From positions 22,615 to 70,208 of the forward strand of contig NZ_KE386984.1 in assembly GCF_000429905.1 (NCBI RefSeq): DNA of 47,594 bases, read 5' to 3'. Position 1 is the first letter of the stretch. Every line of letters begins with the position of its first letter. The notes beneath the pieces are model-generated. The model did no database searches. It saw only the letters and a list, made by a program, of their open reading frames with translations, and was not told where the DNA came from. Positions 24,832-33,168 of the stretch are shown here, in pieces. Position numbers and translations under genes: made by a program. Source of the DNA: Desulfatibacillum aliphaticivorans DSM 15576 (GTDB lineage: Bacteria; Desulfobacterota; Desulfobacteria; Desulfobacterales; Desulfatibacillaceae).

Positions 24832-26664
24832 ATGTTCACCAACCTTATTCTTATAATCGCGGTCCTGGTCAGTTATGATTACGCCCCGGAATCCCGGGAT
24901 CTTTTACTCTCTCAGGGAAAAACGTGGCATATTTTTTTTCTTGCCGCCTTGTTTCTGGTGGTCGCCCGACTGCGATTCAAAAATTTTGCGCGCCGCATCC
25001 CCCAGCGATCCAAAAACAGAAACCTGAGCGTCCTGGACAAACTGGCCGTCCAACAGATGCTTATGGCCGTGGTGTTTTTTGTCACGTGCCTGTTTTTGAC
25101 TCCGCTCAAGCCTTTTTTGCTGGAAATTCCACTCATAAGCAAAATCCCCACCCTGTCGGCCCTGTTGGCCCTTTTTATTTTCCTGGCCTTTTTGATCGCC
25201 GTATGGCATATGGCCCATCCCATGTACGCAAAGCTGGGCCAGACCATGGTATCCCGGCGGGAGTACGTCCGGCAGCAGGTCATGCTTGTGGCGCCCATTC
25301 TCATCCCGTGGACAGGCTTTTACGGGGTTCAGGACATCCTGCTTCTTATACCAAGCGCCTCCTGGCATGCGGCGCTAATGAGCGCGCCCGGCCAATTGAT
25401 CTACCTTTTCGTTATGATGACCGCCCTGGTCCTGCTGGGCCCCCGAATCGTCCTGTATTTCTGGGGATGCGCGCCCGTCCCTCCAAGCCCGGAACGGGAC
25501 CGCATGGAAGCCCTGTGTCGAAAGGCGAACTTCACCTGCGCCGAAATCCTGCGCTGGCCCTTGTTCGGCGGGCATATTCTGACGGCCGCCGTGTTCGGAA
25601 TCGCAAGCAGGTTCCGGTACATCCTCATGACCGACGCCATGCTGCGGATGGCCGCGCCGGACGAACTGGACGCAGTTTTAAGCCATGAAATCGGACACGC
25701 CAAGAAAAAGCACATGCTTTTATTTTTGCTGATTGTCGCCGCTATGGCCCCTGCGGGTTATCTGGTTTGGAGCGCGCTGGAAATACCTGTGCTCTATCTC
25801 AGCACGCGCTTTGTCCCCATGAGCATGAAAGCTGAGCAATACGCTTGGTTTTTGAATTTGGCCCAAGGGCTGTTTTTAGTGACATTCGCGGTTTTGTACC
25901 TGCGCTTTGTGTTCGGTTACTTTTTGCGGAATTTCGAAAGGCAGGCGGACCTCTATGTATACGAAGTGCTGCCCAGCGCCCTGCCCCTGGTGACCATGTT
26001 CCGGAAGATCGCCTTTTTTTCAGGACGCTCCGCCGACGAACCCAACTGGCATCACTTTGGCCTTAATCAGCGCATCGATTATATTCTCAAATGCGAGTCC
26101 AACCGGCTTTGGATAGACCGGCACAACGCCAAGGTGAAAAAATCCTTGCTGATTCTGGTCGCTGTTTTTGTCGGGACATTGGTCGCCCAAGGCGCTCTGG
26201 CCTGGAATGGATTCCATAATCGCGTCAGACTGGGAGTGACTCTGGCGGCCCTGGAAGCCAGACCGGACGGCATGGAAGAGCTTGACAAAGCTCCGAGCCT
26301 GCTGGGGGATATGTATCTTGCCGCAAACGACATTGAAAACGCCATTGACGCCTATGAAAAGGCCCTGCAAATCCATCCTGACGACGCCATGGCCTTAAAC
26401 AACCTGGCCTGGACCTATGCAACCTGCGAGAAGGAAGAGCTCCGAAACCCGGAAAGAGCGCTGGAACTGGCTCTGCGGGCCGTGGAGATTTCTCCCCGTC
26501 CCCACATTCTGGACACCTTGGCGGAAAGTTATTACGTGAACAGCATGTACGATAAGGCCGTGGAAACCCAGACCAGGGCCATAAAAGCAGGGCCGCTCTC
26601 CGAAGAACTGAACGATTACCAGGAGCATCTGGACAAATACATGCAAGCCAGGGACGGAAATTAG
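24832..26664 (+). CDS. Integral-membrane M48 family zinc metalloprotease with C-terminal TPRs
   Basis: 610 aa. Several hydrophobic helices occupy about 1-210 and 290-370. The zinc motif HEIGH is at 285-289 (LSHEIGHAKKKH), and the third ligand is likely E in NFERQADLYVYE. Another membrane helix lies at about 435-460. Residues about 485-610 form two to three TPRs (AIDAYEKALQIHPDDAMALN; SMYDKAVETQTRAIKAG). M48 enzymes degrade or process membrane proteins; the TPRs would be on the far side of the last helix and could recruit partners. No close named homologue is assigned. Confidence 0.85.
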   Translation: MFTNLILIIAVLVSYDYAPESRDLLLSQGKTWHIFFLAALFLVVARLRFKNFARRIPQRSKNRNLSVLDKLAVQQMLMAVVFFVTCLFLTPLKPFLLEIPLISKIPTLSALLALFIFLAFLIAVWHMAHPMYAKLGQTMVSRREYVRQQVMLVAPILIPWTGFYGVQDILLLIPSASWHAALMSAPGQLIYLFVMMTALVLLGPRIVLYFWGCAPVPPSPERDRMEALCRKANFTCAEILRWPLFGGHILTAAVFGIASRFRYILMTDAMLRMAAPDELDAVLSHEIGHAKKKHMLLFLLIVAAMAPAGYLVWSALEIPVLYLSTRFVPMSMKAEQYAWFLNLAQGLFLVTFAVLYLRFVFGYFLRNFERQADLYVYEVLPSALPLVTMFRKIAFFSGRSADEPNWHHFGLNQRIDYILKCESNRLWIDRHNAKVKKSLLILVAVFVGTLVAQGALAWNGFHNRVRLGVTLAALEARPDGMEELDKAPSLLGDMYLAANDIENAIDAYEKALQIHPDDAMALNNLAWTYATCEKEELRNPERALELALRAVEISPRPHILDTLAESYYVNSMYDKAVETQTRAIKAGPLSEELNDYQEHLDKYMQARDGN

Positions 26665-26982
26665 GTTTATATTACAAAAAAATGTTGCCAGTAATTCGGT
26701 CGGGTCACGCGGAGCTTTGCGCCGTCCTTAAAAAAGAGTGGCTCTCATACGGGTTCCGAGTTTACCGAAGCCTTGGTGCATCCAGCGCAGCGACGCGCCA
26801 TTGTACAACCTTCCATCAAAGACGGATTGAAACGACTCCTGTATTGTCGGGTTGAAGTCCAAAATCCTTCCCGGTTAACAAACACGCCAACGCCGGACTT
26901 CATAACCCGACCTACAAAGCAAATGCGATTATATTACAATATGTTAAAACAACTTCCGCTCCGAACAATTTGAATTAACAGC
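26665..26982. other. Convergent intergenic region with degenerate repeat sequence
   Basis: 318 bp between the convergent M48 and trmJ genes. No gene is supported; a 66-codon open frame is not protein-like. The stretch contains pieces typical of REP-like intergenic palindromes (CGGTCGGGTCACGC, GGTGCATCCAGCGCAGCGACGCGCC) and the inverted repeat listed separately. Confidence 0.5.
26846..26911. repeat. Imperfect inverted repeat, REP-like
   Basis: GTCGGGTT-GAAGTCC (26846-26860) and, inverted, GGACTTC-AT-AACCCGAC (26895-26911) are complementary apart from a 2-base insertion, around a 34-bp centre. The GTCGGGTT core and the neighbouring GCAGCGACGCG sequence resemble the widespread REP-like palindromes. 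It could act as a bidirectional transcript end for the convergent genes. Confidence 0.45.
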
Positions 26983-27738
26983 CTAATCCTTTTTCTTGGC
27001 TTCCATTTTTTTAAAGCGGCGTTCCGTGTACCAATCCACCTGGCGGCAGATTCCCCGGACAATCTTCACGTCCCGGGCAGTGAGGGGGTGGCGGGTGAAA
27101 AAACGGCGGATGTTGTCCATCCAATGATCGGGATTCTCCGGGTTGATAAAGTCGATGCGGACCAAAAGTTCGGAAAGCTGATCGTACATGGCTTCCAAAT
27201 CGAATTTGTTGGCCAGCTTGGGCGTGCTTTCCCTGGGCTTATCGCTGCCGGCCTTGAACAACTCGTAGCAAACCAGCAGAACGGCCTGGGCCAGATTCAG
27301 GGAGGAAAAGCCGGCGGTGCGGATGTTCACCAACTGGTGGCACAGGCGTACGTCTTCCGTGGAAAGGCCTCGATCCTCCCGGCCGAAAACCAGGGCGACC
27401 CTGTTTTCCCCGGTCATGGAAATGAGCTTGGCGGCCATGTTCTCCACGGTCATGGCTTTACGGTGGCTGCCAAGCCGGGCCGTGGTTCCCACCACCCAGT
27501 TAAACTCCTTAAGGGCGGTTTTCAGGTCGTCCACCACCTCCATGGAGTCGATAAGATGGCGCGCCCCGGCGGTGGCCATGGGGTAGATTTTTTCCTGGGC
27601 CAGGCTTTTAGGCTTCACCACAATGAGCCGCTCAAGGCCCATATTAGCCATTGCCCTGGCCGTCCCTCCGATGTTTTCGGGGATTTGAGGCTCGCACAGG
27701 ACAATGGCTATTTTTTTAAAATCAACGCTGTGGGGCAT
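26983..27738 (-). CDS. trmJ: SPOUT RNA 2'-O-methyltransferase, TrmJ family
   Basis: 251 aa. N-terminal VLCEPQIPENIGGTARAMANMG and later LVFGREDRGLS and SSLNLAQAVLLVCYE are the three motifs of the TrmH/SpoU trefoil-knot fold; the extra C-terminal helical part matches TrmJ (Cm/Um32 of tRNA). Its ATG overlaps the ndk TAA by one base (TAATG), implying translational coupling. Confidence 0.88.
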   Translation of the reverse strand: MPHSVDFKKIAIVLCEPQIPENIGGTARAMANMGLERLIVVKPKSLAQEKIYPMATAGARHLIDSMEVVDDLKTALKEFNWVVGTTARLGSHRKAMTVENMAAKLISMTGENRVALVFGREDRGLSTEDVRLCHQLVNIRTAGFSSLNLAQAVLLVCYELFKAGSDKPRESTPKLANKFDLEAMYDQLSELLVRIDFINPENPDHWMDNIRRFFTRHPLTARDVKIVRGICRQVDWYTERRFKKMEAKKKD

Positions 27739-28154
27739 TAACCGGCCAGTTCGTACTCGGTGAAGAAGAAAGCGATTTCCTGGGCTGCGGTTTCCGGAGC
27801 GTCGGAGCCGTGCACGCTGTTCTTTTCCTTGTCAATGGCCAGGTCGGCGCGGATGGTGCCTGCGGCCGCTTCCTTGGGATCGGTGGCGCCCATGATTTCG
27901 CGGTTCTTCAGGATGACGCCTTCGCCTTCCAGGATCATAGGCACGCAAGGGCCGGAAGACATGTAATCGGTCAGTTCGCCGTAGAAGGGGCGTTCCTTAT
28001 GCACGGCGTAAAAGGCTTCGGCCTGGGCCTTGCTGAGCTTAAGCAGTTTCATGGCTACGATTTTGATGCCGGCGTCCTCAAAGCGTTTGACGATGTTGCC
28101 AATGAGGTTTCTTTCCACGGCGTCGGGCTTGATGATGGAGAGTGTTCTTTCCAT
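27738..28154 (-). CDS. ndk: Nucleoside diphosphate kinase
   Basis: 138 aa. N-terminal ERTLSIIKPDAVERNLIG, GATDPKEAAAGTIRAD and the phospho-histidine in NSVHGSDAPE are all present. Transfers gamma phosphate between NTPs and NDPs. First gene of the ndk-trmJ unit, divergent from ilvE. Confidence 0.97.
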   Translation of the reverse strand: MERTLSIIKPDAVERNLIGNIVKRFEDAGIKIVAMKLLKLSKAQAEAFYAVHKERPFYGELTDYMSSGPCVPMILEGEGVILKNREIMGATDPKEAAAGTIRADLAIDKEKNSVHGSDAPETAAQEIAFFFTEYELAG

Positions 28155-28217
28155 GGTTGATGTCCTTTCGCGTTAAATAATTGTTCCTTGGGTTCAATGC
28201 GCAACAATTCCAGCGAG

Positions 28218-28246
28218 GGATTAGCAGAAGGATACGTTCAAGTCAA
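28218..28246 (-). promoter_or_regulatory. Possible ndk promoter
   Basis: On the minus strand TTGACT (28241-28246), a 17-bp spacer and TAATCC (28218-28223), about 64 bp upstream of the ndk start. The -35 is good and the -10 is weak. Confidence 0.35.
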
Positions 28247-28301
28247 CAGCGGCAATGTTTGGATTTTTTAAGTACAGGTGTATTTTTCCCAAAAAATCGG
28301 G

Positions 28302-28330
28302 TTGTCAAATCGCTGAAATGGGTTTATGAA
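28302..28330 (+). promoter_or_regulatory. ilvE promoter
   Basis: TTGTCA (28302-28307), 17-bp spacer, TATGAA (28325-28330), 41 bp before the ilvE ATG. The -10 overlaps the palindrome described next. Confidence 0.5.
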
Positions 28331-28344
28331 ATAAGATTATTTCA
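28327..28344 (+). promoter_or_regulatory. Palindromic operator candidate upstream of ilvE
   Basis: Perfect inverted repeat TGAAATAA-GA-TTATTTCA, overlapping the -10 and transcription start region. Geometry fits a dimeric repressor. No matching regulator can be named from the window. Confidence 0.5.
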
Positions 28345-28370
28345 CTTTATTTGTCCCTAAGGAGGAGACG

Positions 28371-29435
28371 ATGGCAATCAAGGTCACTAAGGCATCCAAT
28401 TTGAAACCCCACCCTGCTGACGACAAGCTGGGATTCGGGAAGATTTTCACTGACCACATGTTCAACATGGACTATGCCGAGGGTAAAGGCTGGTTTGATC
28501 CCAGGATTGAACCTTACGCGGCTTTATCCTGCGACCCCGCCATGCTGGTATTCCATTACGGGCAGGCGATATTTGAGGGACTTAAAGCGTACAGGACTCC
28601 CAAAGGAAACGTTCAGCTTTTCAGGCCCCAGGCCAATTTCGCAAGGTTCAACCGCTCGGCTTCCATGCTGTGCATCCCGAATTTTGATGAAGCCGAAGCC
28701 CTGGACCATCTGAGGCAACTGATCTCCGTGGAAAAAGACTGGGTTCCCAGTTCTCCCGGCACCAGCCTGTACATCCGGCCGACCATTATCGCTACGGACA
28801 ATTACCTGGGCGTGGCTGCATCCCAGACTTACCGTTTTTTCACCATTCTGTCCCCGGTGGGCGCCTACTACGCAGAAGGCTTCGCCCCCATCAAGATTTT
28901 GGTGACCACGGAGCATGTGCGCGCCTCGCGCCAAGGCATCGGCGAAGCCAAGACGGCGGCCAACTACGCAGCCAGCCTGCTGGCGGGTCACAAGGCCGCC
29001 AAAGCCGGTTACACCCAGGTGCTCTGGCTGGACGCCGTGGAAAGAAAGTACGTGGAGGAAGTGGGCTCCATGAACATCTTCTTCGTCATCGACGGAGAAG
29101 TGGTCACCCCCGAACTGAACGGCAGCATCCTGCCCGGCATCACCAGGGATTCCGTCCTGACCATGGCAAGGCATTGGGGACTGCCCGTTTCCGAACGGCA
29201 CATCTCCATCGAAGAAATCTTCGAAGCCAATGAGAACGGCAAGCTGGAAGAATGCTTCGGCACCGGAACCGCCGCGGTCATCTCCCCCGTCGGCGAGTTG
29301 CGTTACGACGAGCGGGTCATCACCATCCGCAACAACGAAGTGGGCCCCTTGTCCCAAAAGCTGTACGACGCCATCACCGGCATCCAGTTCGGCGAAAAGG
29401 AAGATCCCTTTGGCTGGATCGTGCCCGTGGATTAA
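28371..29435 (+). CDS. ilvE: Branched-chain amino acid aminotransferase
   Basis: 354 aa, class IV PLP fold. PLP lysine K194 in GEAKTAANYAASL; FHYGQAIFEGLKAY and the later EVGSMNIFF and CFGTGTAAVISPV are class signatures. Length and the long N-terminus match the larger BCAT-II type. AAGGAGGAG before the ATG. Interconverts Val/Leu/Ile and their 2-oxo acids. A single gene with its own promoter and terminator. Confidence 0.95.
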   Translation: MAIKVTKASNLKPHPADDKLGFGKIFTDHMFNMDYAEGKGWFDPRIEPYAALSCDPAMLVFHYGQAIFEGLKAYRTPKGNVQLFRPQANFARFNRSASMLCIPNFDEAEALDHLRQLISVEKDWVPSSPGTSLYIRPTIIATDNYLGVAASQTYRFFTILSPVGAYYAEGFAPIKILVTTEHVRASRQGIGEAKTAANYAASLLAGHKAAKAGYTQVLWLDAVERKYVEEVGSMNIFFVIDGEVVTPELNGSILPGITRDSVLTMARHWGLPVSERHISIEEIFEANENGKLEECFGTGTAAVISPVGELRYDERVITIRNNEVGPLSQKLYDAITGIQFGEKEDPFGWIVPVD

Positions 29436-29465
29436 AAGATCCCACATTACTGAACGACCCATACA

Positions 29466-29507
29466 CGGGGAAAGCCGGATGCAGAAAACGGCTTTCCCCG
29501 TTTTTTT
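29466..29507 (+). terminator. Terminator after ilvE
   Basis: 12-bp perfect stem CGGGGAAAGCCG (29466-29477) / CGGCTTTCCCCG (29489-29500) followed by seven T. Canonical intrinsic terminator. Confidence 0.93.
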
Positions 29508-29528
29508 CCATGCGTTTCAAGGCACAGC

Positions 29529-30596
29529 ATGGGAACGAGGGCTAACGTCCACCATGCTCGATGGAAGGCGACTTTGAAGACTGACCTGAAAATTTTTTTA
29601 AATTCCCCCCTGGATATCGGGGGAAAAACCATCGCCAACCGCCTGATTTTGGCGCCCATGGCAGGGTTGACCCATATCGCCTTTCGAGAGGTCATGGCTC
29701 TGTATGGAGGATACGGCCTTTTGTACACGGGCATGGCAGGCGCCAAGAGCGTCCCCCATGAGAATCCCAAGGTCTCCACGGTCTTCTCATGGAGGGAGAA
29801 GGAACTGGACCACACGGTCTGCCAAATTTTTGGGTCCGTTCCGGAAACCATGGCCAAAGCGGCGGAACGCATCGAGGCGGAGGGCTTTTTCGGCGTGGAC
29901 ATCAATTGCGGCTGTTCGGCCAGAGCTATTTGCCGGTTCGACTCGGGCGCGGCCCTGCTGGCCAAACCGGATCTGGCGGCCCAAGTGGTGAGGGCGGTTC
30001 GCAAGGCGGTCAACATTCCCGTCATCGTAAAATTCCGCACAGGCTGGAAGGACGACCCCGCCCACGCCGTCTCCATGGCCCGCCTTTTTTGCGACGAAGG
30101 CGCGGACGCGCTCATCTTCCATCCCCGTGTTGCGCCGGACCTGCGCACCCGCCCCCCAAAATGGGAGTATATCGGGCTGGTCAAGGACGCCGTCAAGGTT
30201 CCGGTTTTCGGCAACGGCAATGTAATCAGCCTGGATGACGCCGCAAAAATGCTCTCCATGAGCGGCTGCGACGGCGTTGCCTTGGGCCGCATCGCCCTGG
30301 CCCAGCCCTGGATCATGGCCCAGTGGTCACAAGGCATGAAGCCGGCCCTGGAGGACTACAAGACAGCGGGAACGGCCATGGCCTCCTTTTGCGCCAAACG
30401 TTTCGAGCCGCGAACCGCTTTTCTCCGATTCATGAAATTTTCCCCCTATTACTGCGCAAACTTCCAGTTCGGCCACGCCTTGCATAAAAGGCTCTTCGCC
30501 GCCAAGGAGATTGACAATATAATCCCGGTCTTGGAAAATTTTTTCCAATCCGATCCCCCTTTAAACAAGCGGCCCACCCCCGGCCTATTTGTTTAA
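29529..30596 (+). CDS. tRNA-dihydrouridine synthase family protein (divergent)
   Basis: 355 aa; an alternative TTG start at 29574 has GGAAGG just upstream and would remove 15 unconserved residues. FMN TIM-barrel of the Dus family: LAPMAGLTHIAFR near the N-terminus, QIFGSVPE, the catalytic cysteine C129 in DINCGCS, and VIVKFRTGW. It departs from typical Dus: GCP is GCS, the usual GR(T/S) histidine region reads FHPRVAPDLR, and GNGD reads GNGN. A Dus paralogue with altered specificity is possible. FMN reduction of uridine in tRNA is inferred. Confidence 0.75.
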   Translation: MGTRANVHHARWKATLKTDLKIFLNSPLDIGGKTIANRLILAPMAGLTHIAFREVMALYGGYGLLYTGMAGAKSVPHENPKVSTVFSWREKELDHTVCQIFGSVPETMAKAAERIEAEGFFGVDINCGCSARAICRFDSGAALLAKPDLAAQVVRAVRKAVNIPVIVKFRTGWKDDPAHAVSMARLFCDEGADALIFHPRVAPDLRTRPPKWEYIGLVKDAVKVPVFGNGNVISLDDAAKMLSMSGCDGVALGRIALAQPWIMAQWSQGMKPALEDYKTAGTAMASFCAKRFEPRTAFLRFMKFSPYYCANFQFGHALHKRLFAAKEIDNIIPVLENFFQSDPPLNKRPTPGLFV

Positions 30597-30669
30597 ATAG
30601 CAATGCCTTAAAACATGGGCGCCCATGGCGCCGCTTGACAAAGCCCGTCCCTTGCTGTCATTTTGTGTA

Positions 30670-30699
30670 TTGCAATTTTCAACCATATGGCTATATTAT
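30670..30699 (+). promoter_or_regulatory. Possible hypA promoter
   Basis: TTGCAA (30670-30675) and TATTAT (30694-30699) with an 18-bp spacer, or TATATT at 30692-30697 with 16 bp. It lies about 110 bp before hypA in an AT-rich patch. Confidence 0.35.
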
Positions 30700-30806
30700 A
30701 GAGCAAACGTTCGTTTTTTCATCCCGGACATGCCCAGAAAAGGCGGGGGGCTGGCTGGCTCGGGACCTTACCCCCTCTCCCAATCCCCGCATCGGAAAAT
30801 AATCAT

Positions 30807-31199
30807 ATGCATGAAATGGGTATCGCTCTGCAGATTGCGGAAATCGCCAAATCCGCCATCCCCAAGACTCCCGCTGACCTGAAGGTGAAAGCCGTCAACC
30901 TGAGGGTGGGCAAGCTGACGGCCATTGTACCGGACAGCCTGCGCTTCTGCTTTGAAATTGTGGCAAAGGATACGCCCTTGGCGGAAGCGGAGCTTAACAT
31001 CGAGGAAATTCCAATCGTTGCGGTCTGCAAGGAGTGTTATACGGAAACCATTATAACGGATGCAGACTTTTCGTGCGAAAAATGTAAAAGCGGCAAGCTG
31101 GACATCATTTCAGGCAGGGAACTGACCGTCAGTTCCATTGAGGTGGCGGATCCCGAGGAAATGAAACAGGCCCAAAAGAAATCCAAAAAGGAAAAATAA
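30807..31199 (+). CDS. hypA: Hydrogenase nickel incorporation protein HypA
   Basis: 130 aa; slightly long because of a Lys-rich tail. H2 of MHE binds nickel; the zinc site is C74/C77 (CKEC) and C90/C93 (CEKC). Delivers nickel to [NiFe]-hydrogenase together with HypB. hypB follows after 14 bp. Confidence 0.93.
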   Translation: MHEMGIALQIAEIAKSAIPKTPADLKVKAVNLRVGKLTAIVPDSLRFCFEIVAKDTPLAEAELNIEEIPIVAVCKECYTETIITDADFSCEKCKSGKLDIISGRELTVSSIEVADPEEMKQAQKKSKKEK

Positions 31200-31213
31200 G
31201 CAAAGGAGCAACC

Positions 31214-31882
31214 ATGGAAATACCAGTCGTACGCAAGGTCCTGGACGTCAATGACACAATGGCTCAGGAAAACAGGGATTATTTCACCCAGCAGGGCGTG
31301 TATGTCTTTAATCTCATGAGTTCTCCGGGGTCGGGCAAGACCACCCTGCTGACCAAAGTGCTGCAAAAATTGGCGCCGGAAATCAAAGCCGCGGTGATCG
31401 TTGGGGACGTGTGCACCACCAACGATGCGGACCGCCTTTCCGTCACCGGCGCGCCCGTGGTTCAGATCACCACGGACGATTTCGGCGGAGACTGCCATCT
31501 GGCCGCCCATGTCATCCGCAGCGCAGCCAAGGAGCTTGATTTAACGGACATCGATCTCTTGATCGTGGAAAACATCGGCAACCTGGTATGCCCGGCCGAG
31601 TTTGAGATAGGCGAGGATTCCAGGGGCGTGGTCCTTTCCATCACGGAAGGAGAAGACAAACCCCTCAAGTACCCCTTGATGTTCCGGGTTTGCAATGTGG
31701 CCATCCTCAATAAAATGGACCTGGTCCCCTATCTGGAAGTGGATGCGGACCTGGCGGTGAAAAACATGCTCACTGTGCATCCTGAAATGCCTGTCTTCAA
31801 GACCAGCGCCACCAAGGACGCCGGCCTGGATGAGTTCGTTGACTGGCTTAAGGGAGAGGTGAACAAGAAGTTCGGCAAATAA
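31214..31882 (+). CDS. hypB: Hydrogenase nickel-insertion GTPase HypB
   Basis: 222 aa SIMIBI GTPase. P-loop SSPGSGKTTLL (36-46), VGDVCTTNDADR metal/switch region, LIVENIGNLVCPAEFE and NKMDL. It lacks an N-terminal His-rich nickel-storage stretch, so it is the short form. AAGGAG before the ATG. The remaining hyp genes (C-F) are not in the window. Confidence 0.95.
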   Translation: MEIPVVRKVLDVNDTMAQENRDYFTQQGVYVFNLMSSPGSGKTTLLTKVLQKLAPEIKAAVIVGDVCTTNDADRLSVTGAPVVQITTDDFGGDCHLAAHVIRSAAKELDLTDIDLLIVENIGNLVCPAEFEIGEDSRGVVLSITEGEDKPLKYPLMFRVCNVAILNKMDLVPYLEVDADLAVKNMLTVHPEMPVFKTSATKDAGLDEFVDWLKGEVNKKFGK

Positions 31883-32013
31883 CGAGTCCTGAAGCACGCT
31901 TTGGAGCGAATCGCGGAAAGCCGCAGCCGAACTGCGCAGCATACTTCTGCTCTTAAGCAAGATAGCTCCATATCGGCCGGCCCATACCATCATAATGAGT
32001 CCAAGGAGGATTT

Positions 32014-33009
32014 ATGGGAAAAACCGTCTACGAGCAATTCGCAGAGAAGATAATGATCCCGGGATCAGGGATCGTCCCCCAGCTTATCGCCATGATGACC
32101 ACGGAGCAGGAAGCGGAAATGCTTCTATCCATGCCCGCCACGGCCCAGGAACTGGCGGATAAGTTTTCCATGGATCTATCCGACGTGGAAGACAAAATGG
32201 TGGACTTCTTCAAAAAAGGCCTGGTTTTCAAGTCGTATAAGCCCCAGGGAATCGTCTACCGTATGCCCCGGGAAGTCATGCAGTTCCACGACGCCACCAT
32301 TCTATGGCACGGCGCCACCCGGGAGTATCACGACCTATGGCAGAAATTCATGGAGGAGGAATGGCCGGAATACACCAAGATGCTGGAAAAATTCCTGCCC
32401 CGGCCCTTTTCCAGGATCATCCCGGTGGAGCAGTCCCTGAATCCCAAGTCCCAGATTCTTGCTTATGAAAGCTGCAAGGACCTGATCGAAGACAGCGAAG
32501 ACATTGCGGTGACCAAGTGCACGTGCCGCGTCATCGCCCACAAATGCGACAGTCCCGTGGAGGTCTGCCTCCAGCTTGGAAAATCCGCCCGATACGCCCT
32601 GGAAAGGGAGACGGGCCGAAAAGTCTCCAAACAGGAAGCCCTGGACATCATCAAGCAAAGCGAGGAAGCCGGGCTCATCCATGTGACCATGAACCGGGCT
32701 GAAAACATGCATTTTATCTGCAACTGCTGCGGCTGCTGCTGCATGGCCATGCCCATGATGGTGGAGTACGGCCGGGCCATGAACGATCCCAGCCGTTTCT
32801 GCGCGGTGATCGACGAAGACGCCTGCGAAGAATGCGAACTGTGCATAGAGCGGTGCGTGTTCAAGGCCATTGAAATGGACGACGACAAAGGCGCCGCCGT
32901 GGTGGATCCGGACCGTTGCATGGGCTGCGGCGTGTGCCAGGTCACCTGTCCCGCCGACGCCATTGTCCTGGACGAAGTCCGGGAAAAGGAATTCATTCCC
33001 ATGACCTAA
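32014..33009 (+). CDS. Winged-helix/multi-cluster Fe-S protein with two ferredoxin sites
   Basis: 331 aa. The N-terminal 30-75 resembles a winged helix (LLSMPATAQELADKFSMD, then KMVDFFKKGLVF). The middle has C169, C171, C178 and C185 (CTCRVIAHKC...C), then the dense CNCCGCCC at 236-243. The C-terminus has two 4Fe-4S motifs: C271/274/277/281 and C302/305/308/312. Strong AAGGAGG site. The architecture is common in sulfate reducers. An electron-transfer or redox-sensing role is inferred; no name is certain. Confidence 0.8.
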   Translation: MGKTVYEQFAEKIMIPGSGIVPQLIAMMTTEQEAEMLLSMPATAQELADKFSMDLSDVEDKMVDFFKKGLVFKSYKPQGIVYRMPREVMQFHDATILWHGATREYHDLWQKFMEEEWPEYTKMLEKFLPRPFSRIIPVEQSLNPKSQILAYESCKDLIEDSEDIAVTKCTCRVIAHKCDSPVEVCLQLGKSARYALERETGRKVSKQEALDIIKQSEEAGLIHVTMNRAENMHFICNCCGCCCMAMPMMVEYGRAMNDPSRFCAVIDEDACEECELCIERCVFKAIEMDDDKGAAVVDPDRCMGCGVCQVTCPADAIVLDEVREKEFIPMT

Positions 33010-33037
33010 GGACGATTATTCAACCAACGCAAACCAC

Positions 33038-33081
33038 AAAGGGGAAAGCCTGGATGAAAAGGCTTTCCCCTTTCTTTTTTT
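33038..33081 (+). terminator. Terminator after the Fe-S gene
   Basis: AAAGGGGAAAGCCT (33038-33051) pairs with AGGCTTTCCCCTTT (33060-33073), followed by CTTTTTTT. Canonical intrinsic terminator. Confidence 0.92.
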
Positions 33082-33168
33082 GGGGGAATATTGCAAGCCG
33101 ACCGCCCTGAAGGCCGGCTTCCATATTGTCAGGCCCCCTATAAGAGTGAAAAACTTTCCGCAAAAAGG

